Source: Synechococcus sp. NB0720_010
Lineage (GTDB): Bacteria; Cyanobacteriota; Cyanobacteriia; PCC-6307; Cyanobiaceae
DNA length: 64,000 nt
Direction of reading: 5' to 3'
Assembly: GCF_023078835.1 (NCBI RefSeq)
Contig: NZ_CP090898.1
Span: 1,614,045-1,678,044 of the forward strand
Shown here: in pieces, positions 38,166-48,591 of the stretch
How the letters are laid out: every line of letters begins with the position of its first letter
Position numbering within the stretch: the stretch's first letter is position 1
Position numbers and translations under genes: made by a program
Notes under the pieces: model-generated
Told to the model about the DNA's origin: nothing
Databases searched by the model: none
What the model saw: only the letters and a program-made list of their open reading frames with translations

Positions 38166-39454
38166 CCCAGCTCTGGCGCAAGCCGCTGCAGGCCGGCTTG
38201 GTGTTGCTCGATGGGGAGCGGCCGGCGGCGGCGACCCTCTGGGGTTGGCGTTGCTTCCAGGTCGCCCTGCTGCTGCTGCCGGCCAGTGCGCTTCTGGCGG
38301 GGTTGCTGCTGTTTGTGGCCTTGATCCTGGGGAGTCGTCAGCCGACCGCCTGGCGGGACGATCGGGTCAATTGGCTGCTGGCTGGCATCGGTCTGTGGAT
38401 GCTCCTGGGCTGCTTCACCGCCTCCAGCGGCTGGCTGGCCTGGGTGGGCCTAGGCAATTGGCTTCCGTTTTTCTGGGCGTTCTGGGCCTATCAGCCCTAT
38501 CTGGCCACGCCCGAGGCCCGGCGCCGGGTGGCCCTCTGGCTGGTGGCCGGCACCGTTCCGGTTCTGGGGACGGGCTTTGGCCAGATGGTGCTTGGCTGGA
38601 GCGGCCCCTATGAACTGTTGGGTGGGGCGATCGTCTGGTGGATCCGCGGTGGGGGCAATCCGCCTGGGCGGCTCTCGGGCCTGTTTGATTACGCCAACAT
38701 CACGGCGGCCTGGCTGGCCTTGAGCTGGCCTTTGGTGCTGGCGGCCTTTCTGCAGCACTGCCGCCGCTGGCGCTCCGGCCCGCTGGCCTTTGGGCTCTGG
38801 GGCATCAGCTTTGCCCTGGTGGTCACCCAGGTGGCCGAGATGCTGGCTACCGATTCCCGCAACGGCTGGGGTGCCCTGGTCCTGGCGGTGTCGATCGTGC
38901 TGGGCCCGGGGCGCTGGATTTGGTTGTTGCCCCTGCTGCTGTTGGCGCTGGTGCCCGTTGCCCTGGCCACCCTGCCGGGGGTGCCGGCGGTGATTCAGGC
39001 CCCCCTGCGGGAGATCGTTCCCCAGTCGATCTGGGGACGCCTGAACGATTTCAATTCCCATGGGGAGCGTCCCCTGGCGCTGACGCGTCTGAGTCAGTGG
39101 GGCACGGCCCTGGGGCTGGTGGGCGAGCGTCCTTGGCTGGGCTGGGGGGCGGCGGCCTTCAGCGTGATCTATCCCCTGCGGACGGGCCATTGGCATGGCC
39201 ATCCCCACAACATCGCCTTGGATCTGGCCCTCAGTCACGGTCTGCCGGTGGCCGTGGGTCTGGTCGGTCTGGTGCTGTGGCTCTTGATCCGCGGCGTGAG
39301 GCTTGGCATGGCCAGTGGCGCGCTGTTTGAGCGGGCCTGGTGGGCCGCGGCGCTGGTGCTGGTGGTGCTCCATGCCACCGACATCCCGATGTACGACAGC
39401 CGCCTGAACATCGCCGGTTGGATCCTGCTGGCGGGTCTGCGCTGCCGGCTCTAG
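38162..39454 (+). CDS. O-antigen ligase/polymerase family membrane protein
   Basis: The 430-residue protein has about ten hydrophobic segments and a hallmark loop ending in HGHPHNIALDLALSHG, typical of the O-antigen ligase (WaaL/Wzy) superfamily. RLSGLFDYANITAAWLALSWPL is also typical of its cyanobacterial members. IctB, once proposed as a bicarbonate transporter, belongs to the same superfamily, so that label is possible. A polysaccharide ligation role is more likely. It overlaps purU by 4 bases upstream and the convergent radical SAM gene by 4 bases. Confidence 0.8.
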   Translation: MTQLWRKPLQAGLVLLDGERPAAATLWGWRCFQVALLLLPASALLAGLLLFVALILGSRQPTAWRDDRVNWLLAGIGLWMLLGCFTASSGWLAWVGLGNWLPFFWAFWAYQPYLATPEARRRVALWLVAGTVPVLGTGFGQMVLGWSGPYELLGGAIVWWIRGGGNPPGRLSGLFDYANITAAWLALSWPLVLAAFLQHCRRWRSGPLAFGLWGISFALVVTQVAEMLATDSRNGWGALVLAVSIVLGPGRWIWLLPLLLLALVPVALATLPGVPAVIQAPLREIVPQSIWGRLNDFNSHGERPLALTRLSQWGTALGLVGERPWLGWGAAAFSVIYPLRTGHWHGHPHNIALDLALSHGLPVAVGLVGLVLWLLIRGVRLGMASGALFERAWWAAALVLVVLHATDIPMYDSRLNIAGWILLAGLRCRL

Positions 39455-41037
39455 GCCAGGGCTTCGTCGTGGTGCTTGCGCAGGGTGGTCTTGGGTAGGG
39501 GACCCTTCAGGTGCTCCCAGGGCAGGACTCGATCGGCGTCCCATGTCCCGTGGATGACCTCCTCCCAGGGGGGCAGGGGCGTCTCGGCTTCGCGGTAGGC
39601 CTGCTTCCAGCCGCCGAGTTTTTCGTGGCGGCCGCGCACCGCGGCGATCACGGGTGCAAGGCGCCGGTCGCTGCGGGAGAGCAGCGCCTGAATCACGCTC
39701 CAGCCGTAGCTCTCGGGGCGCAGGTCGATGCCCTTGGGCTTCAGCCGTTTGGCCAGGAGTTTCAGGCGTTTCTCGGCTTCCGGGCGGACGCCCTGCCACT
39801 GGAAGGGGGTGTGGGCCTTGGGCACAAAGGTGCTGACCCCGAGCGATAGGCGCAAGCCTGGGGTGGCCTTCTTGAGCTGCAGCAGCAGGTCGGCGGTGGC
39901 CTCAACATCGTCCTCAGTTTCCGAAGGCAGGCCGGCCATGCCGTAGAGCTTCAGGCCGCTGAGGCCGCCTTCTTTGGCGTAGCGGGCCGCGGCGTAGATC
40001 TCATCGGTCGCCAGCTTTTTGTTGACCACCTCGCGCATGCGCTCGCTGCCGCTCTCGATGGCGATGGTCAGGGACTTGCTGCCGCGTTTGGCCAGGATCC
40101 GCCCGAGCTCGGGGGTGACGGTGGCGGCCCGCACGGAGCTGACGCTGACCCGGGTGTCGTCAAAGCGGTCCTGATCGAGCCACTGCAGTAGGTCGTCGAA
40201 TTGGGGGTGTTGGGTCACGGAGGCACCCAGTAAGCCCAAGCGTTGGGTGGCCCCCAGGCCCTTTTCCACCGCTGGGATCAGCCCGTCATCGAGGCTCGGC
40301 GTGCGGAAGGGCAGGGTGAGATAGCTAGCCAGGCAGAAGCGGCAGAGCTCCGGGCAGCTGCGCACCACCTCGACCATGTGGATAGAAGGCCAGGCCGCCT
40401 CCGGGGTGATCACCGTGGAGTGACTCAGGGTGTTGCCGCGCCAGGTCTGCTTTTCCACGGTTTCGGGAATGCCGGCCTCGATCGGTTCGATCGCCAGCAG
40501 GTCACCGCCCTCGCCGTAGCGGGGGGCATAGAGCGACGGGACATAGACACCGGGCACGGCCGCCAGGCGCCGCAGCCGCTGCTGGCGCGGGGCGGTTTTG
40601 CAGTCCTGCAGGGCATCGATAAAGGCCGGCAGCAGCTGCTCGCCATCGCCGAGCAGCACCGCATCAAAGAAAGGCGCCAGGGGTTCGGGGTTGGCCGTGA
40701 GCACCGGCCCCCCGCCGAAGACGATCGGGTCGTTGTCGCCCCGTTCGCTTGCCCAGATCGGGATGCGCTGCTGCTCCAGCAGATCCAGCAGCACCGGCCC
40801 GTCGAGTTCCCAACTCAGGGACAGGCCAAAGAGGTCGCAGTGGCGGTGTTGCGGATCGCCCTGGTCGGTGAACAGCCGCCGCACATCCACATCGGTGCGC
40901 TGGGCCAAGGTCGCCCAGACCACCTGGTAGCCCAGGCTCGTGATCCCCACGGTGTAGGTGCTGGGGAAGGCCAACACGGCCCGAAGGGCACCCTGCTGCG
41001 CAGCAGCTGGCTCAAACAGCAGGGTTTCTTGGTTCAA
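39451..41037 (-). CDS. B12-binding-domain radical SAM protein
   Basis: The 528-residue protein has an N-terminal region resembling a cobalamin-binding domain (about 15-160) followed by a radical SAM domain. The [4Fe-4S] motif is SCPELCRFC (C-x3-C-x2-C) near residue 232, with SVSSVRAATVTPELG and IAIESGSERMREVVNKK downstream. It belongs to a widespread uncharacterised group related to MiaB-like methyl/methylthio transferases. The substrate is unknown. It overlaps the ClC gene by 4 bases on the same strand and is probably co-transcribed with it. Confidence 0.87.
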   Translation of the reverse strand: MNQETLLFEPAAAQQGALRAVLAFPSTYTVGITSLGYQVVWATLAQRTDVDVRRLFTDQGDPQHRHCDLFGLSLSWELDGPVLLDLLEQQRIPIWASERGDNDPIVFGGGPVLTANPEPLAPFFDAVLLGDGEQLLPAFIDALQDCKTAPRQQRLRRLAAVPGVYVPSLYAPRYGEGGDLLAIEPIEAGIPETVEKQTWRGNTLSHSTVITPEAAWPSIHMVEVVRSCPELCRFCLASYLTLPFRTPSLDDGLIPAVEKGLGATQRLGLLGASVTQHPQFDDLLQWLDQDRFDDTRVSVSSVRAATVTPELGRILAKRGSKSLTIAIESGSERMREVVNKKLATDEIYAAARYAKEGGLSGLKLYGMAGLPSETEDDVEATADLLLQLKKATPGLRLSLGVSTFVPKAHTPFQWQGVRPEAEKRLKLLAKRLKPKGIDLRPESYGWSVIQALLSRSDRRLAPVIAAVRGRHEKLGGWKQAYREAETPLPPWEEVIHGTWDADRVLPWEHLKGPLPKTTLRKHHDEALA

Positions 41038-42443
41038 AGGTCCCGCGGGCTGAGCGGCGTGCCCGGCAGCTTCATCTCCCCTTGAGTGCTGGTGGCACTG
41101 CTTTGAAGGGCCAGCTGGCGTTGGTAGATCGAGTGCTCGTGGGTGATGCGGGAGACCACGAAGCTCACCACGGCGCAGACGAACAGGGGCTTAAGGATCA
41201 GCAGGTCCTTGGTCAGGGCAAAGACCAGGAAGACGGCAGTGATCGGTGTGCGGGAGCAGGCGGCGATGAAGGCCGCCATTCCGGCGAAGACGTAGGTGCT
41301 TGGGGCATGGCCGGAGAGGTGCTCGGCAATGCCTGCGGCGGTCAGCCCCAGGGCGCTGCCCAGGGTGAGCATCGGTGCAAACAGGCCGCCTGGGGCGCCG
41401 GTGGCGGCGGCCAGGCCGGTGGCGAAAAACAGCAGCGTGAAGATGCCTACGGCCTTGTTGATCTCGACGTGGCCGTCGACGATCGTGTGCTGCAGGCCCG
41501 CGTTGTTGCGGAACTCAGCCGGCAGGGCGGCATAGAGGCAGCCCAGGGCGATGCCGCCCAGCAGCATCCGCACCACAATCTTTCCGGAGAAGAACCGCTG
41601 CCCCAGGGACTGCATCTTCACCACGTAGCGGGTGTAGAGCTCCGCCAGCAGGCCCACCACAATCCCCAGGGCCACCAGATAGATCAGGTCCTTGGGCAGG
41701 AACTGAATATCCAGGTTGTACTCGCTGCTGATCTGGAAGCCCTTCTGGCCGATGCCCGCGCTTTGCTGCCCAAAGCCAGCCAGGCCCATGACGTCGGCCC
41801 AGAAGCTGCCGGCGAAGGCCGTGCCGAGCACCAGCAGCAGCAGGATCGGACCGGATTTACGCAGCAGCTCCTCAATCGCATAGAAGAAGCCCCCTAGGGG
41901 GGCATGGAAGACCGCAGCGATGCCTGCGCCGCCGCCGGCCGCCACGATCACCCGCAGCAGTGAGGGCGGGGCTTTGAACCAGCGGGCCATCTGCCAGCCC
42001 ACGGAACTGCCCATCTGAACCGCCGGACCCTCCGGCCCGAGCGGGAAGCCGCTGCCAATGGCCAGGATCCCCGCCAGCAATTTGACGATGGCCACCTGCA
42101 GGTTCATCGGCAGGCTCTGGCGCGAGAGGAAGCGCATCACCTGCGGGATCCCCGAGCCCGCCGCCGTTGGCGCCAGGGTGCTGATCAGCACCGCCGAGAG
42201 CAGGCCGCCAATCCCTCCCATCAAGGGCAGGACCAGCCAAGGGCTGGCGGTTTGCAGAAGCCCCAGGCGCCAACTGCCCAGCCAGCCCACGCCGGTTTTG
42301 AACAGCAGGCCGGCGGCCGCAGCCCCCAGGCCGGTGACGATCAGGGTGAGGACGACGGCCGGCCAGCGCTGCTGGACCATCCGCTCCAGGTTGCGGCTGG
42401 TCCTCCAGGACTGCAGTTCCAGCTTCAGGCCATTGGTCTGCAA
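41034..42443 (-). CDS. ClC-family chloride channel/transporter
   Basis: The 469-residue membrane protein has the ClC selectivity motifs GSGIPQ near residue 95, G-x-EGP (GPEGPAVQMGSS, holding the gating glutamate) and GGLFAPMLTLGSALG. The gating glutamate is compatible with a proton/chloride exchanger, but the family also includes channels. It lies 5 bases after acnB on the same strand. Confidence 0.92.
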   Translation of the reverse strand: MQTNGLKLELQSWRTSRNLERMVQQRWPAVVLTLIVTGLGAAAAGLLFKTGVGWLGSWRLGLLQTASPWLVLPLMGGIGGLLSAVLISTLAPTAAGSGIPQVMRFLSRQSLPMNLQVAIVKLLAGILAIGSGFPLGPEGPAVQMGSSVGWQMARWFKAPPSLLRVIVAAGGGAGIAAVFHAPLGGFFYAIEELLRKSGPILLLLVLGTAFAGSFWADVMGLAGFGQQSAGIGQKGFQISSEYNLDIQFLPKDLIYLVALGIVVGLLAELYTRYVVKMQSLGQRFFSGKIVVRMLLGGIALGCLYAALPAEFRNNAGLQHTIVDGHVEINKAVGIFTLLFFATGLAAATGAPGGLFAPMLTLGSALGLTAAGIAEHLSGHAPSTYVFAGMAAFIAACSRTPITAVFLVFALTKDLLILKPLFVCAVVSFVVSRITHEHSIYQRQLALQSSATSTQGEMKLPGTPLSPRDL

Positions 42444-42448
42444 GACGC

Positions 42449-45064
42449 TTAGACCCCTGCCAGGACCTTCGCCTCGTCGTCACTGCTGACCACGCGACCG
42501 CTGTCCTCAAATCCCTCGATCTGATCGAAGTTCAGGTAGCGGTAGAGCTCAGCGCCTTTGGGATCGATCTTGGCGGCTGCAATTGCCAGGTACTGCTCCT
42601 TGCTGGGGAGCCGGCCCAGCTGGGCGCAGACCGCAGCCAGCTCGGCGCTGCCCAGATACACCTGGGCGCCATTGCCCAAGCGGTTGTTGAAGTTGCGGGT
42701 GCTGGTGGAGAACACCGTGGTGTTGTCCTCCACCCGCGCCTGGTTGCCCATGCAGAGGGAGCAACCGGGCATCTCCATGCGGGAGCCGGCCTTCTCGAAG
42801 ATGGCGTAGTAGCCCTCCTGCTTGAGCATCTCCTCATCCATCCGGGTGGGTGGGCAGACCCAGAGGCGAGCCGTGTTCTCCCCTTGTCCCTCCAGGACGG
42901 TGGCGGCGGCGCGGTAGTGGCCGATGTTGGTCATGCAGGAGCCGATGAACACCTCATCGATCTGACTCCCGGCCACATCCGAGAGGGTTTTGACGTTGTC
43001 GGGGTCGTTCGGGCAGGCCAGGATCGGCTCGGTGATCTCATCGAGGTTGATTTCGATCACCGCGGCGTACTCAGCGTTGGCGTCGGCTTCCATCAGAATG
43101 GGATTGGCCAGCCAGTCCTCCATGGCCTTGATCCGGCGGGCCAGGGTGCGGGCATCGCTGTAGCCCCGCGCGATCATGTTCTTGAGCAGCGCCACGTTGC
43201 TGCGCAGGTACTCGCTGACGGTCTCCACAGAGAGCTTGATGGTGCTGCCGGCGCAGGAGCGCTCGGCGGTGGCATCGGTCAGCTCGAAGGCTTGCTCCAG
43301 CTTCAGGTCGGGCAGGCCCTCGATCTCCATGATTCGGCCGCTGAAGATGTTCTTCTTGCCGGCCTTCTCCACCGTCAGCAGCCCCTGCTGGATCGCCACG
43401 TAGGGAATGGCATTCACCACATCCCGCAGGGTGACGCCGGGCTGCAGGGAGCCGGAGAACTTCACCAGCACCGACTCGGGCATGTCCAGGGGCATCGCAC
43501 CGATGGCGGCGGCGAAGGCCACCAGGCCCGAGCCGGCGGGGAAGGAGATGCCCAGGGGGAAGCGGGTGTGGCTGTCACCGCCGGTGCCCACGGTGTCGGG
43601 CAGCAGCATCCGGTTCAGCCAGCTGTGGATGATGCCGTCGCCGGGGCGCAGGGCTACGCCGCCGCGGGAGCTAATGAAGTCGGGCAGCTCGGCGTGGGTC
43701 TTGAGGTCCACCGGCTTGGGGTAGGCCGCGGTGTGGCAGAAGCTCTGCATCACCAGATCGGCGGAGAAGCCCAGGCAGGCCAGCTCCTTCATCTCATCGC
43801 GGGTCATCGGCCCGGTGGTGTCCTGGGAGCCGACCGTGGTCATCAGCGGCTCACAGCTGGTGCCGGGGCGCACGCCCGGCAGGCCGCAGGCCTTGCCCAC
43901 CATTTTTTGGGCCAGGGTGAAGCCCTTGCCGGTGTCGGCGGGGGCACTGGGCCGGATGAAGAGGTCGCTGGCGGGCAGGCCCAGTTGGGCGCGCACCTTG
44001 TCGGTCAAGGCACGGCCGATCATCAGGGGGATGCGGCCGCCTGCACGCACCTCATCGGTGATCGTGCTGGGCTTGAGCTCAAAGCGGGCCACCACGTCAC
44101 CGGCATTGGCCTCGCCCGCTGCCCGCTCGATCGTGCCGGCGTAGGGGCGAATGGTGATGACATCGCCGGAGTTCAGGGCGGTGACATCGCACTCAATCGG
44201 CAGGGCGCCGGAGTCCTCAGCCGTGTTGAAAAAGATCGGCGCGATCTTGCCGCCGAGCACCACGCCGCCACTGCGCTTGTTGGGCACGTGGGGGATGTCG
44301 GTACCGGTGTGCCAGAGCACCGAGTTGATGGCGGATTTACGGGAGCTGCCGGTGCCGACCACGTCGCCGACGTAGGCCACGGGATGGCCCTTTTTCTTGA
44401 GCTCGGCGATCAGATCCAGGCCGCCGGGCATCCGGGTCTCGAGCATCGCCGTGGCGTGCAGCGGGATGTCCGGACGGGTGGTGGCGTGGGTTGCCGGGGA
44501 GAGGTCATCGGTGTTGGTCTCGCCTTCCACCTTGAAGACCGTGACGGTGATCTCCGCCGGCAGCTCGGGCTTGGCGGTGAACCACTCGGCATTGGCCCAG
44601 CTATCGATGACCCGTTTGGCCTGGGTGTTGCTGGCGGCCAGCTCCAGGACATCGTTGTAGGCGTCGTAGACCAGCAGGGTGCGGCAGAGCCCAGTCGCGG
44701 CGGCGTCAGCGATGGCTGCGTCCGCGTGGGAGAGCAGCTCGATCAGGGCGCCGACGTTGTAGCCGCCGATCATGGTGGCCAGCAGCTTCACCGCTTCCAC
44801 GGGAGCGACCAGGGGGCTGGTGGTTCTGCCCTGGGCCACGGCACTGAGCCAGTCCGCTTTGACGTAGGCCGCCTCATCCACGCCGGGGGGGATGCGCTCC
44901 GAGAGCAGATGCAGCAGGAACTCCTCTTCCCCGGAGGGGGGTGCCTGCAGCAGTTCAGTCAGGGCCTGGGTTTCGGCGGCTGTCAGCGGCAGGGCGGGGA
45001 CCCCTTGGGCTTCTCGCTCCGCAGCGGCGGCGCGGTAGTCGGCAAGGAAGCTGCTGGCGGACAT
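42449..45064 (-). CDS. acnB: Bifunctional aconitate hydratase 2 / 2-methylisocitrate dehydratase
   Basis: The 871-residue AcnB-type enzyme has an N-terminal helical domain, then the swivel domain ([19 protein letters not shown]), then the catalytic core. Iron-sulphur ligands are in GSCMTNIGH and [12 protein letters not shown]. It isomerises citrate to isocitrate and connects to 2-oxoglutarate, the nitrogen-status signal sensed by NtcA. The ATG at 45064 gives the expected [14 protein letters not shown] start; the frame continues upstream into the divergent promoter region. Confidence 0.96.
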   Translation of the reverse strand: MSASSFLADYRAAAAEREAQGVPALPLTAAETQALTELLQAPPSGEEEFLLHLLSERIPPGVDEAAYVKADWLSAVAQGRTTSPLVAPVEAVKLLATMIGGYNVGALIELLSHADAAIADAAATGLCRTLLVYDAYNDVLELAASNTQAKRVIDSWANAEWFTAKPELPAEITVTVFKVEGETNTDDLSPATHATTRPDIPLHATAMLETRMPGGLDLIAELKKKGHPVAYVGDVVGTGSSRKSAINSVLWHTGTDIPHVPNKRSGGVVLGGKIAPIFFNTAEDSGALPIECDVTALNSGDVITIRPYAGTIERAAGEANAGDVVARFELKPSTITDEVRAGGRIPLMIGRALTDKVRAQLGLPASDLFIRPSAPADTGKGFTLAQKMVGKACGLPGVRPGTSCEPLMTTVGSQDTTGPMTRDEMKELACLGFSADLVMQSFCHTAAYPKPVDLKTHAELPDFISSRGGVALRPGDGIIHSWLNRMLLPDTVGTGGDSHTRFPLGISFPAGSGLVAFAAAIGAMPLDMPESVLVKFSGSLQPGVTLRDVVNAIPYVAIQQGLLTVEKAGKKNIFSGRIMEIEGLPDLKLEQAFELTDATAERSCAGSTIKLSVETVSEYLRSNVALLKNMIARGYSDARTLARRIKAMEDWLANPILMEADANAEYAAVIEINLDEITEPILACPNDPDNVKTLSDVAGSQIDEVFIGSCMTNIGHYRAAATVLEGQGENTARLWVCPPTRMDEEMLKQEGYYAIFEKAGSRMEMPGCSLCMGNQARVEDNTTVFSTSTRNFNNRLGNGAQVYLGSAELAAVCAQLGRLPSKEQYLAIAAAKIDPKGAELYRYLNFDQIEGFEDSGRVVSSDDEAKVLAGV

Positions 45065-45201
45065 CGGCGCTGGAACCCCAGGGGGCCTCGATCGGTGGAC
45101 GTCCGACCATTGTTCTTTGCCGCCGGTCCCCCCCGTTGTGACGAACGATGCGACTGGGCTTTTAGGGTGGGTTGCTCCGAGCCCCTGGGATGGTTGCCGG
45201 C

Positions 45202-46275
45202 ATGATTCCCACCTCTGATCTCCACGTGGTGGAAACCCGGCCCCTGGTGGCGCCCACCCTGCTGCACGGGGAGCTGCCACTGAGCGAGACCGCTGGGCGC
45301 ACCGTGCGCGAGGCCCGCGAGCGCATCAAGGCCATCCTTCGGGGTGACGACCAGCGTTTGCTGGTGATCGTTGGACCCTGCTCGGTCCATGACGTGGAGG
45401 CGGCCCAGGAATACGCCGCCGCCATCGCTGAAGAACACAAACGTCACCGTGACCAGCTTGAGGTGGTCATGCGGGTCTATTTCGAGAAGCCCCGCACCAC
45501 CGTCGGCTGGAAGGGGTTGATCAATGACCCGCATCTGGACGGCAGCTACGACATCAACACCGGTCTGCGCCTGGCCCGCGGCCTGCTGCTGCATCTGGCC
45601 GACATGGGGCTACCGGCTGCCACGGAGCTGTTGGACCCTGTCGTTCCCCAGTACATCGCTGATCTGATCAGCTGGACGGCCATCGGCGCCCGCACCACCG
45701 AAAGCCAGACCCACCGGGAAATGGCCTCTGGGCTGTCCATGCCCATCGGTTTCAAGAACGGCACCGACGGCAGCGCCATCACCGCCATCAATGCGATGGA
45801 GGCGGCAGCACGCCCCCACCATTTCCTGGGCATTAATAAGGATGGCCAAGCGGCCATCGTCACCACCACCGGTAACCCCGATGGGCACCTGGTGCTGCGG
45901 GGCGGCAAGCAGGGCACCAACTACCACCGAGAGGCGATTGAAGAAGCCTCGGCTGCTCTGGTGAAAGACGGACTGCCGGCTCGGGTGATGGTGGATTGCA
46001 GCCACGGCAACTCCAATAAGGACTACCGCCGTCAAGGCGAGGTGGCGGCGCAGGTGGCTGAGCAACTGCGGGCGGGCTCCCGCGATGTCATGGGCGTGAT
46101 GATCGAGAGCCATTTGGTGGCTGGTAATCAGAAGATCAGCCCCGATCGCTCGGCCCTCACCTATGGCCAGAGCATCACCGACGCCTGCATCGATCTGCAG
46201 ACGACCCGTGAGGTGCTGGCGAGCTTGGCTGATGCGGTTGCGGCGGCCCAGAGCGCTTCTGCCGTCGCGGTTTAA
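45202..46275 (+). CDS. aroF: 3-deoxy-7-phosphoheptulonate (DAHP) synthase, AroFGH type
   Basis: The product of 357 residues from ATG 45202 catalyses the first step of the shikimate pathway (PEP plus erythrose 4-phosphate). It shows [36 protein letters not shown] and [10 protein letters not shown], typical of the type I alpha enzymes AroF, AroG and AroH. The feedback effector cannot be read with certainty. An ATG at 45190 is an alternative start. It is divergent from acnB and followed by the CIRCE element. Confidence 0.94.
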   Translation: MIPTSDLHVVETRPLVAPTLLHGELPLSETAGRTVREARERIKAILRGDDQRLLVIVGPCSVHDVEAAQEYAAAIAEEHKRHRDQLEVVMRVYFEKPRTTVGWKGLINDPHLDGSYDINTGLRLARGLLLHLADMGLPAATELLDPVVPQYIADLISWTAIGARTTESQTHREMASGLSMPIGFKNGTDGSAITAINAMEAAARPHHFLGINKDGQAAIVTTTGNPDGHLVLRGGKQGTNYHREAIEEASAALVKDGLPARVMVDCSHGNSNKDYRRQGEVAAQVAEQLRAGSRDVMGVMIESHLVAGNQKISPDRSALTYGQSITDACIDLQTTREVLASLADAVAAAQSASAVAV

Positions 46276-46293
46276 GCGAAGCGTTTTGCTCAA

Positions 46294-46320
46294 TTAGCAC
46301 TCGAAGATCGAGAGTGCTAA
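46294..46320 (+). promoter_or_regulatory. CIRCE operator (HrcA binding site)
   Basis: TTAGCACTC, nine spacer bases, then GAGTGCTAA: an exact match to the consensus CIRCE inverted repeat. HrcA binds it and represses until heat stress. In cyanobacteria it is known mainly in front of groESL and groEL2. Here it precedes the uncharacterised gene at 46420, with a promoter-like TTTAAA at 46346-46351. Confidence 0.95.
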
Positions 46321-46419
46321 TTGCCTTCGGTGCTCAATAGTGTGGTTTAAAACTGTTGGCAGTGAGCAGAATCTTCTGCCTGTCCAATTACCTTGTCTGC
46401 AACTGAAAGGGGGCTGCCT

Positions 46420-46755
46420 ATGGCCTATCTGCTGCAGTTTTTTGGTCTGTCTGATCCGTTGCAGCTGTTTTACCTGCAGCAAAGTTCCGTGGATGGTGCC
46501 GGTCCGGTGTTCACGGGCTTTCGCCCGGTTCAGCTGGATGCCTTGATGGCCTGGGCCCTGGAGACTGCCAGTTGCCGCCAGTGGGATCCAGAGCGGACCC
46601 AGCGCAGTGTGATCAACGCTTGGATGGAGCGCGCTGAGGCGATCCGCCAGTGGCAGTTGTGTTTGCGCAGTGAACCCGGAGAGACCCAGTTGGTCACCGG
46701 CCTTGGCACCCAACGGGACTGGGAGCAGCGCTGTGAGGCGATGCTCAGGGCATAG
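46420..46755 (+). CDS. CIRCE-controlled small protein of unknown function
   Basis: The 111-residue protein from ATG 46420 (AAGGGGG six bases upstream) begins MAYLLQFFGLSDPLQLFYLQ. It continues with a tryptophan-rich helical part (LDALMAWALETASCRQWDP, AWMERAEAIRQWQLCL). No signal peptide or membrane span is convincing. I do not recognise the family. A consensus CIRCE operator lies 99 bases upstream, so expression is probably heat-inducible through HrcA. It may assist or extend the chaperone response. Its end overlaps the convergent phytol kinase-like gene by 11 bases. Confidence 0.75.
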   Translation: MAYLLQFFGLSDPLQLFYLQQSSVDGAGPVFTGFRPVQLDALMAWALETASCRQWDPERTQRSVINAWMERAEAIRQWQLCLRSEPGETQLVTGLGTQRDWEQRCEAMLRA

Positions 46756-47413
46756 CGAGTTGCCAGAGATAAGCGGTGGCTAATGGCACGCTCAGGTTGT
46801 CGAGGCCAAAGCCACTCAGTTGCTCGAGCCCCGTGGCGGCGATCGCGATGGCAGCCGCAGCCACCAAGCTGGGTGCGGCTGCACCCGTTCCCTGGGCGAC
46901 TCCGATCAACAGGGCCAGGACCAGCCAGCTGGTGAGGGCCATGGTCGCGGTGCCCGCCAGGGATTTGGTTTGCCCGAAGATCTGCCAACGCGCTGACTGG
47001 ATCTGGGGGCCCACCAGCCCCGCGAGTCCATCGCCGCAGGCCATTACCAGAACGCCTGCGGCCACGGGTAGCGGTTGCTGGGGCCAGAACAGGGCCAGGA
47101 GAATCGTGATCGAGGCGCCGTAGGCAATCGTCCCGTAGCTGTGGCGTCCGACGTCCTCGACGGCAGGCAGCAGGCGGAAGCGGTGGTTCAGGGCGGTGCC
47201 CAGCGTGACCAGGGCCGCGGCGCCCAGGGCCAGGCCTCGCGGAATCGCAAAGGCCCAAGCCAGGAGTACGACCGCGCCCGTACCGATGTGGACGACCTTG
47301 CGGCTCCACTCCTTCTGTTGCGGCCAGCGCCGGCGTACTGCCAGGGCCGTCAGCAGCACAGCAGCAAGCCAGGCCAAGACAGCGGCCACGCCCAGGAGCT
47401 GTTGCGTGACCAC
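46745..47413 (-). CDS. Phytol/dolichol kinase-like membrane protein
   Basis: The 222-residue protein has about six hydrophobic segments and the motifs SRKVVHIGTGAVV and GDGLAGLVG of the CTP-dependent prenol kinase family (SEC59/VTE5). In cyanobacteria and plants VTE5-type enzymes phosphorylate phytol released from chlorophyll, feeding tocopherol synthesis or chlorophyll recycling. The exact substrate here is inferred. It lies 19 bases downstream of the sigma factor gene on the same strand. Confidence 0.82.
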   Translation of the reverse strand: MVTQQLLGVAAVLAWLAAVLLTALAVRRRWPQQKEWSRKVVHIGTGAVVLLAWAFAIPRGLALGAAALVTLGTALNHRFRLLPAVEDVGRHSYGTIAYGASITILLALFWPQQPLPVAAGVLVMACGDGLAGLVGPQIQSARWQIFGQTKSLAGTATMALTSWLVLALLIGVAQGTGAAAPSLVAAAAIAIAATGLEQLSGFGLDNLSVPLATAYLWQLAMP

Positions 47414-47432
47414 AGAACTCAGGCGATACGGC

Positions 47433-48398
47433 TCAAGCAGCCTGCTGGTAGTTGGTCATCAGGCGCAGCTTGAGAATCGCTTTCGATTCCAACTGACGCA
47501 CCCGTTCGCGGGAGACGTTGATCTGGCGTCCGATTTCCGCCAGGGTCAGGGGCTCTTGGCCGGCGAGTCCAAAGCGCAGTTCGATGATCTTGCGCTCGCG
47601 CTCATTGAGCTGGGAGAGCCAGGTGCCCAGGTGCTCCTTCTGCAGGTTGCGATCCATGGAATCCATGGACTCGTTGCTGTTGGGATCCGCGATCAGCTCG
47701 CCGAGGGTGCTCCGGTCATCGTCGCCCCGGGCATGGGCATCGAGGGAGGCGCAGGGGGCGCTTTGGGTGATCAGCTCTTCCAGTTCTTCCGGCTGCATGC
47801 CCATGGCATGGGCCAGCTCCAGGCGGTTGGGTTGGCGGCCAAAGCGATGGGAGAGCTCGCGGGTGATGCGACGCATCTTCGAGAGCTTCTCGCTCACGTG
47901 AATCGGCAAGCGAATCGTGCGGGCGCTGTTGTCGATGGCCCGGGTCATGCCCTGGCGAATCCACCAGTAGGCATAGGTCGAGAACTTGTAGCCCATGGCG
48001 GGGTCGAACTTGTCGACGGCTCGCTCCAGACCAATCGCGCCCTCTTGGACCAGGTCAAGCAGTTCCAGGCCTTGGTTCTGATATTTCTTGGCGACGCTGA
48101 CGACGAGCCGCAGGTTGGCGGCCATCATTCGATCCCGGGCGCGGGTGCCCATCCGGATCTGATGTTTTTGGCGGGCGGTGAGTTCGGCGGCGGGGAGCTC
48201 CTGCAGACGCTTCATCGCCTGCACATGGTGAGCCAACTCAATCTCTTCGGCGGGAGTGAGGAGGGGTACCCGGCCGATATTGCTCAGGTACCAGCCGATC
48301 GAGTCAGCACTAAGGCGACCTCCCTGCCGGGACGCGGCGGATCGAGCCGTTGATTTGTTGCTCGAAGAGCCTGAAGCAGCGGGCTTGTTTGCAGGCAT
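47433..48398 (-). CDS. RpoD/SigA-family RNA polymerase sigma factor (group 2 type)
   Basis: The 321-residue sigma-70 protein has region 1.2 (DSIGWYLSNIGRVPLLTPAEE), regions 2.1-2.4 (LVQEGAIGLERAVDKFDP, FSTYAYWWIRQGMTRAI), region 3 and region 4.2 (TLAEIGRQINVSRERVRQLE). It lacks the long N-terminal region of the primary sigma factor, so it is probably an alternative, stress- or growth-phase-related factor. Cyanobacteria have several such paralogues and I cannot assign a letter name. Confidence 0.93.
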   Translation of the reverse strand: MPANKPAASGSSSNKSTARSAASRQGGRLSADSIGWYLSNIGRVPLLTPAEEIELAHHVQAMKRLQELPAAELTARQKHQIRMGTRARDRMMAANLRLVVSVAKKYQNQGLELLDLVQEGAIGLERAVDKFDPAMGYKFSTYAYWWIRQGMTRAIDNSARTIRLPIHVSEKLSKMRRITRELSHRFGRQPNRLELAHAMGMQPEELEELITQSAPCASLDAHARGDDDRSTLGELIADPNSNESMDSMDRNLQKEHLGTWLSQLNERERKIIELRFGLAGQEPLTLAEIGRQINVSRERVRQLESKAILKLRLMTNYQQAA

Positions 48399-48591
48399 GG
48401 CAGCAGATGCGCAGGCTTCGGAGGTTGCTTTGGGCGGTTGGTTGTCTCTGCAGGGTTGCAGAACTGAACTAAAGGCCGCAAAACGAATTGATTTGGCCGG
48501 AATGTAGCACTCCTGGCCACTGCGAGATGTCAGGAATTGGAAGACTTACTAAGGCCTTTTCGTTCGTTTTTCTTTCTGTTTGTAGCCCTCG

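Noticed and set aside
42884-45205. 773-codon plus-strand open frame opposite acnB
   Set aside because: Its translation is glycine/histidine/valine-rich without domains and mirrors the high-GC antisense of acnB, which has all its catalytic motifs.
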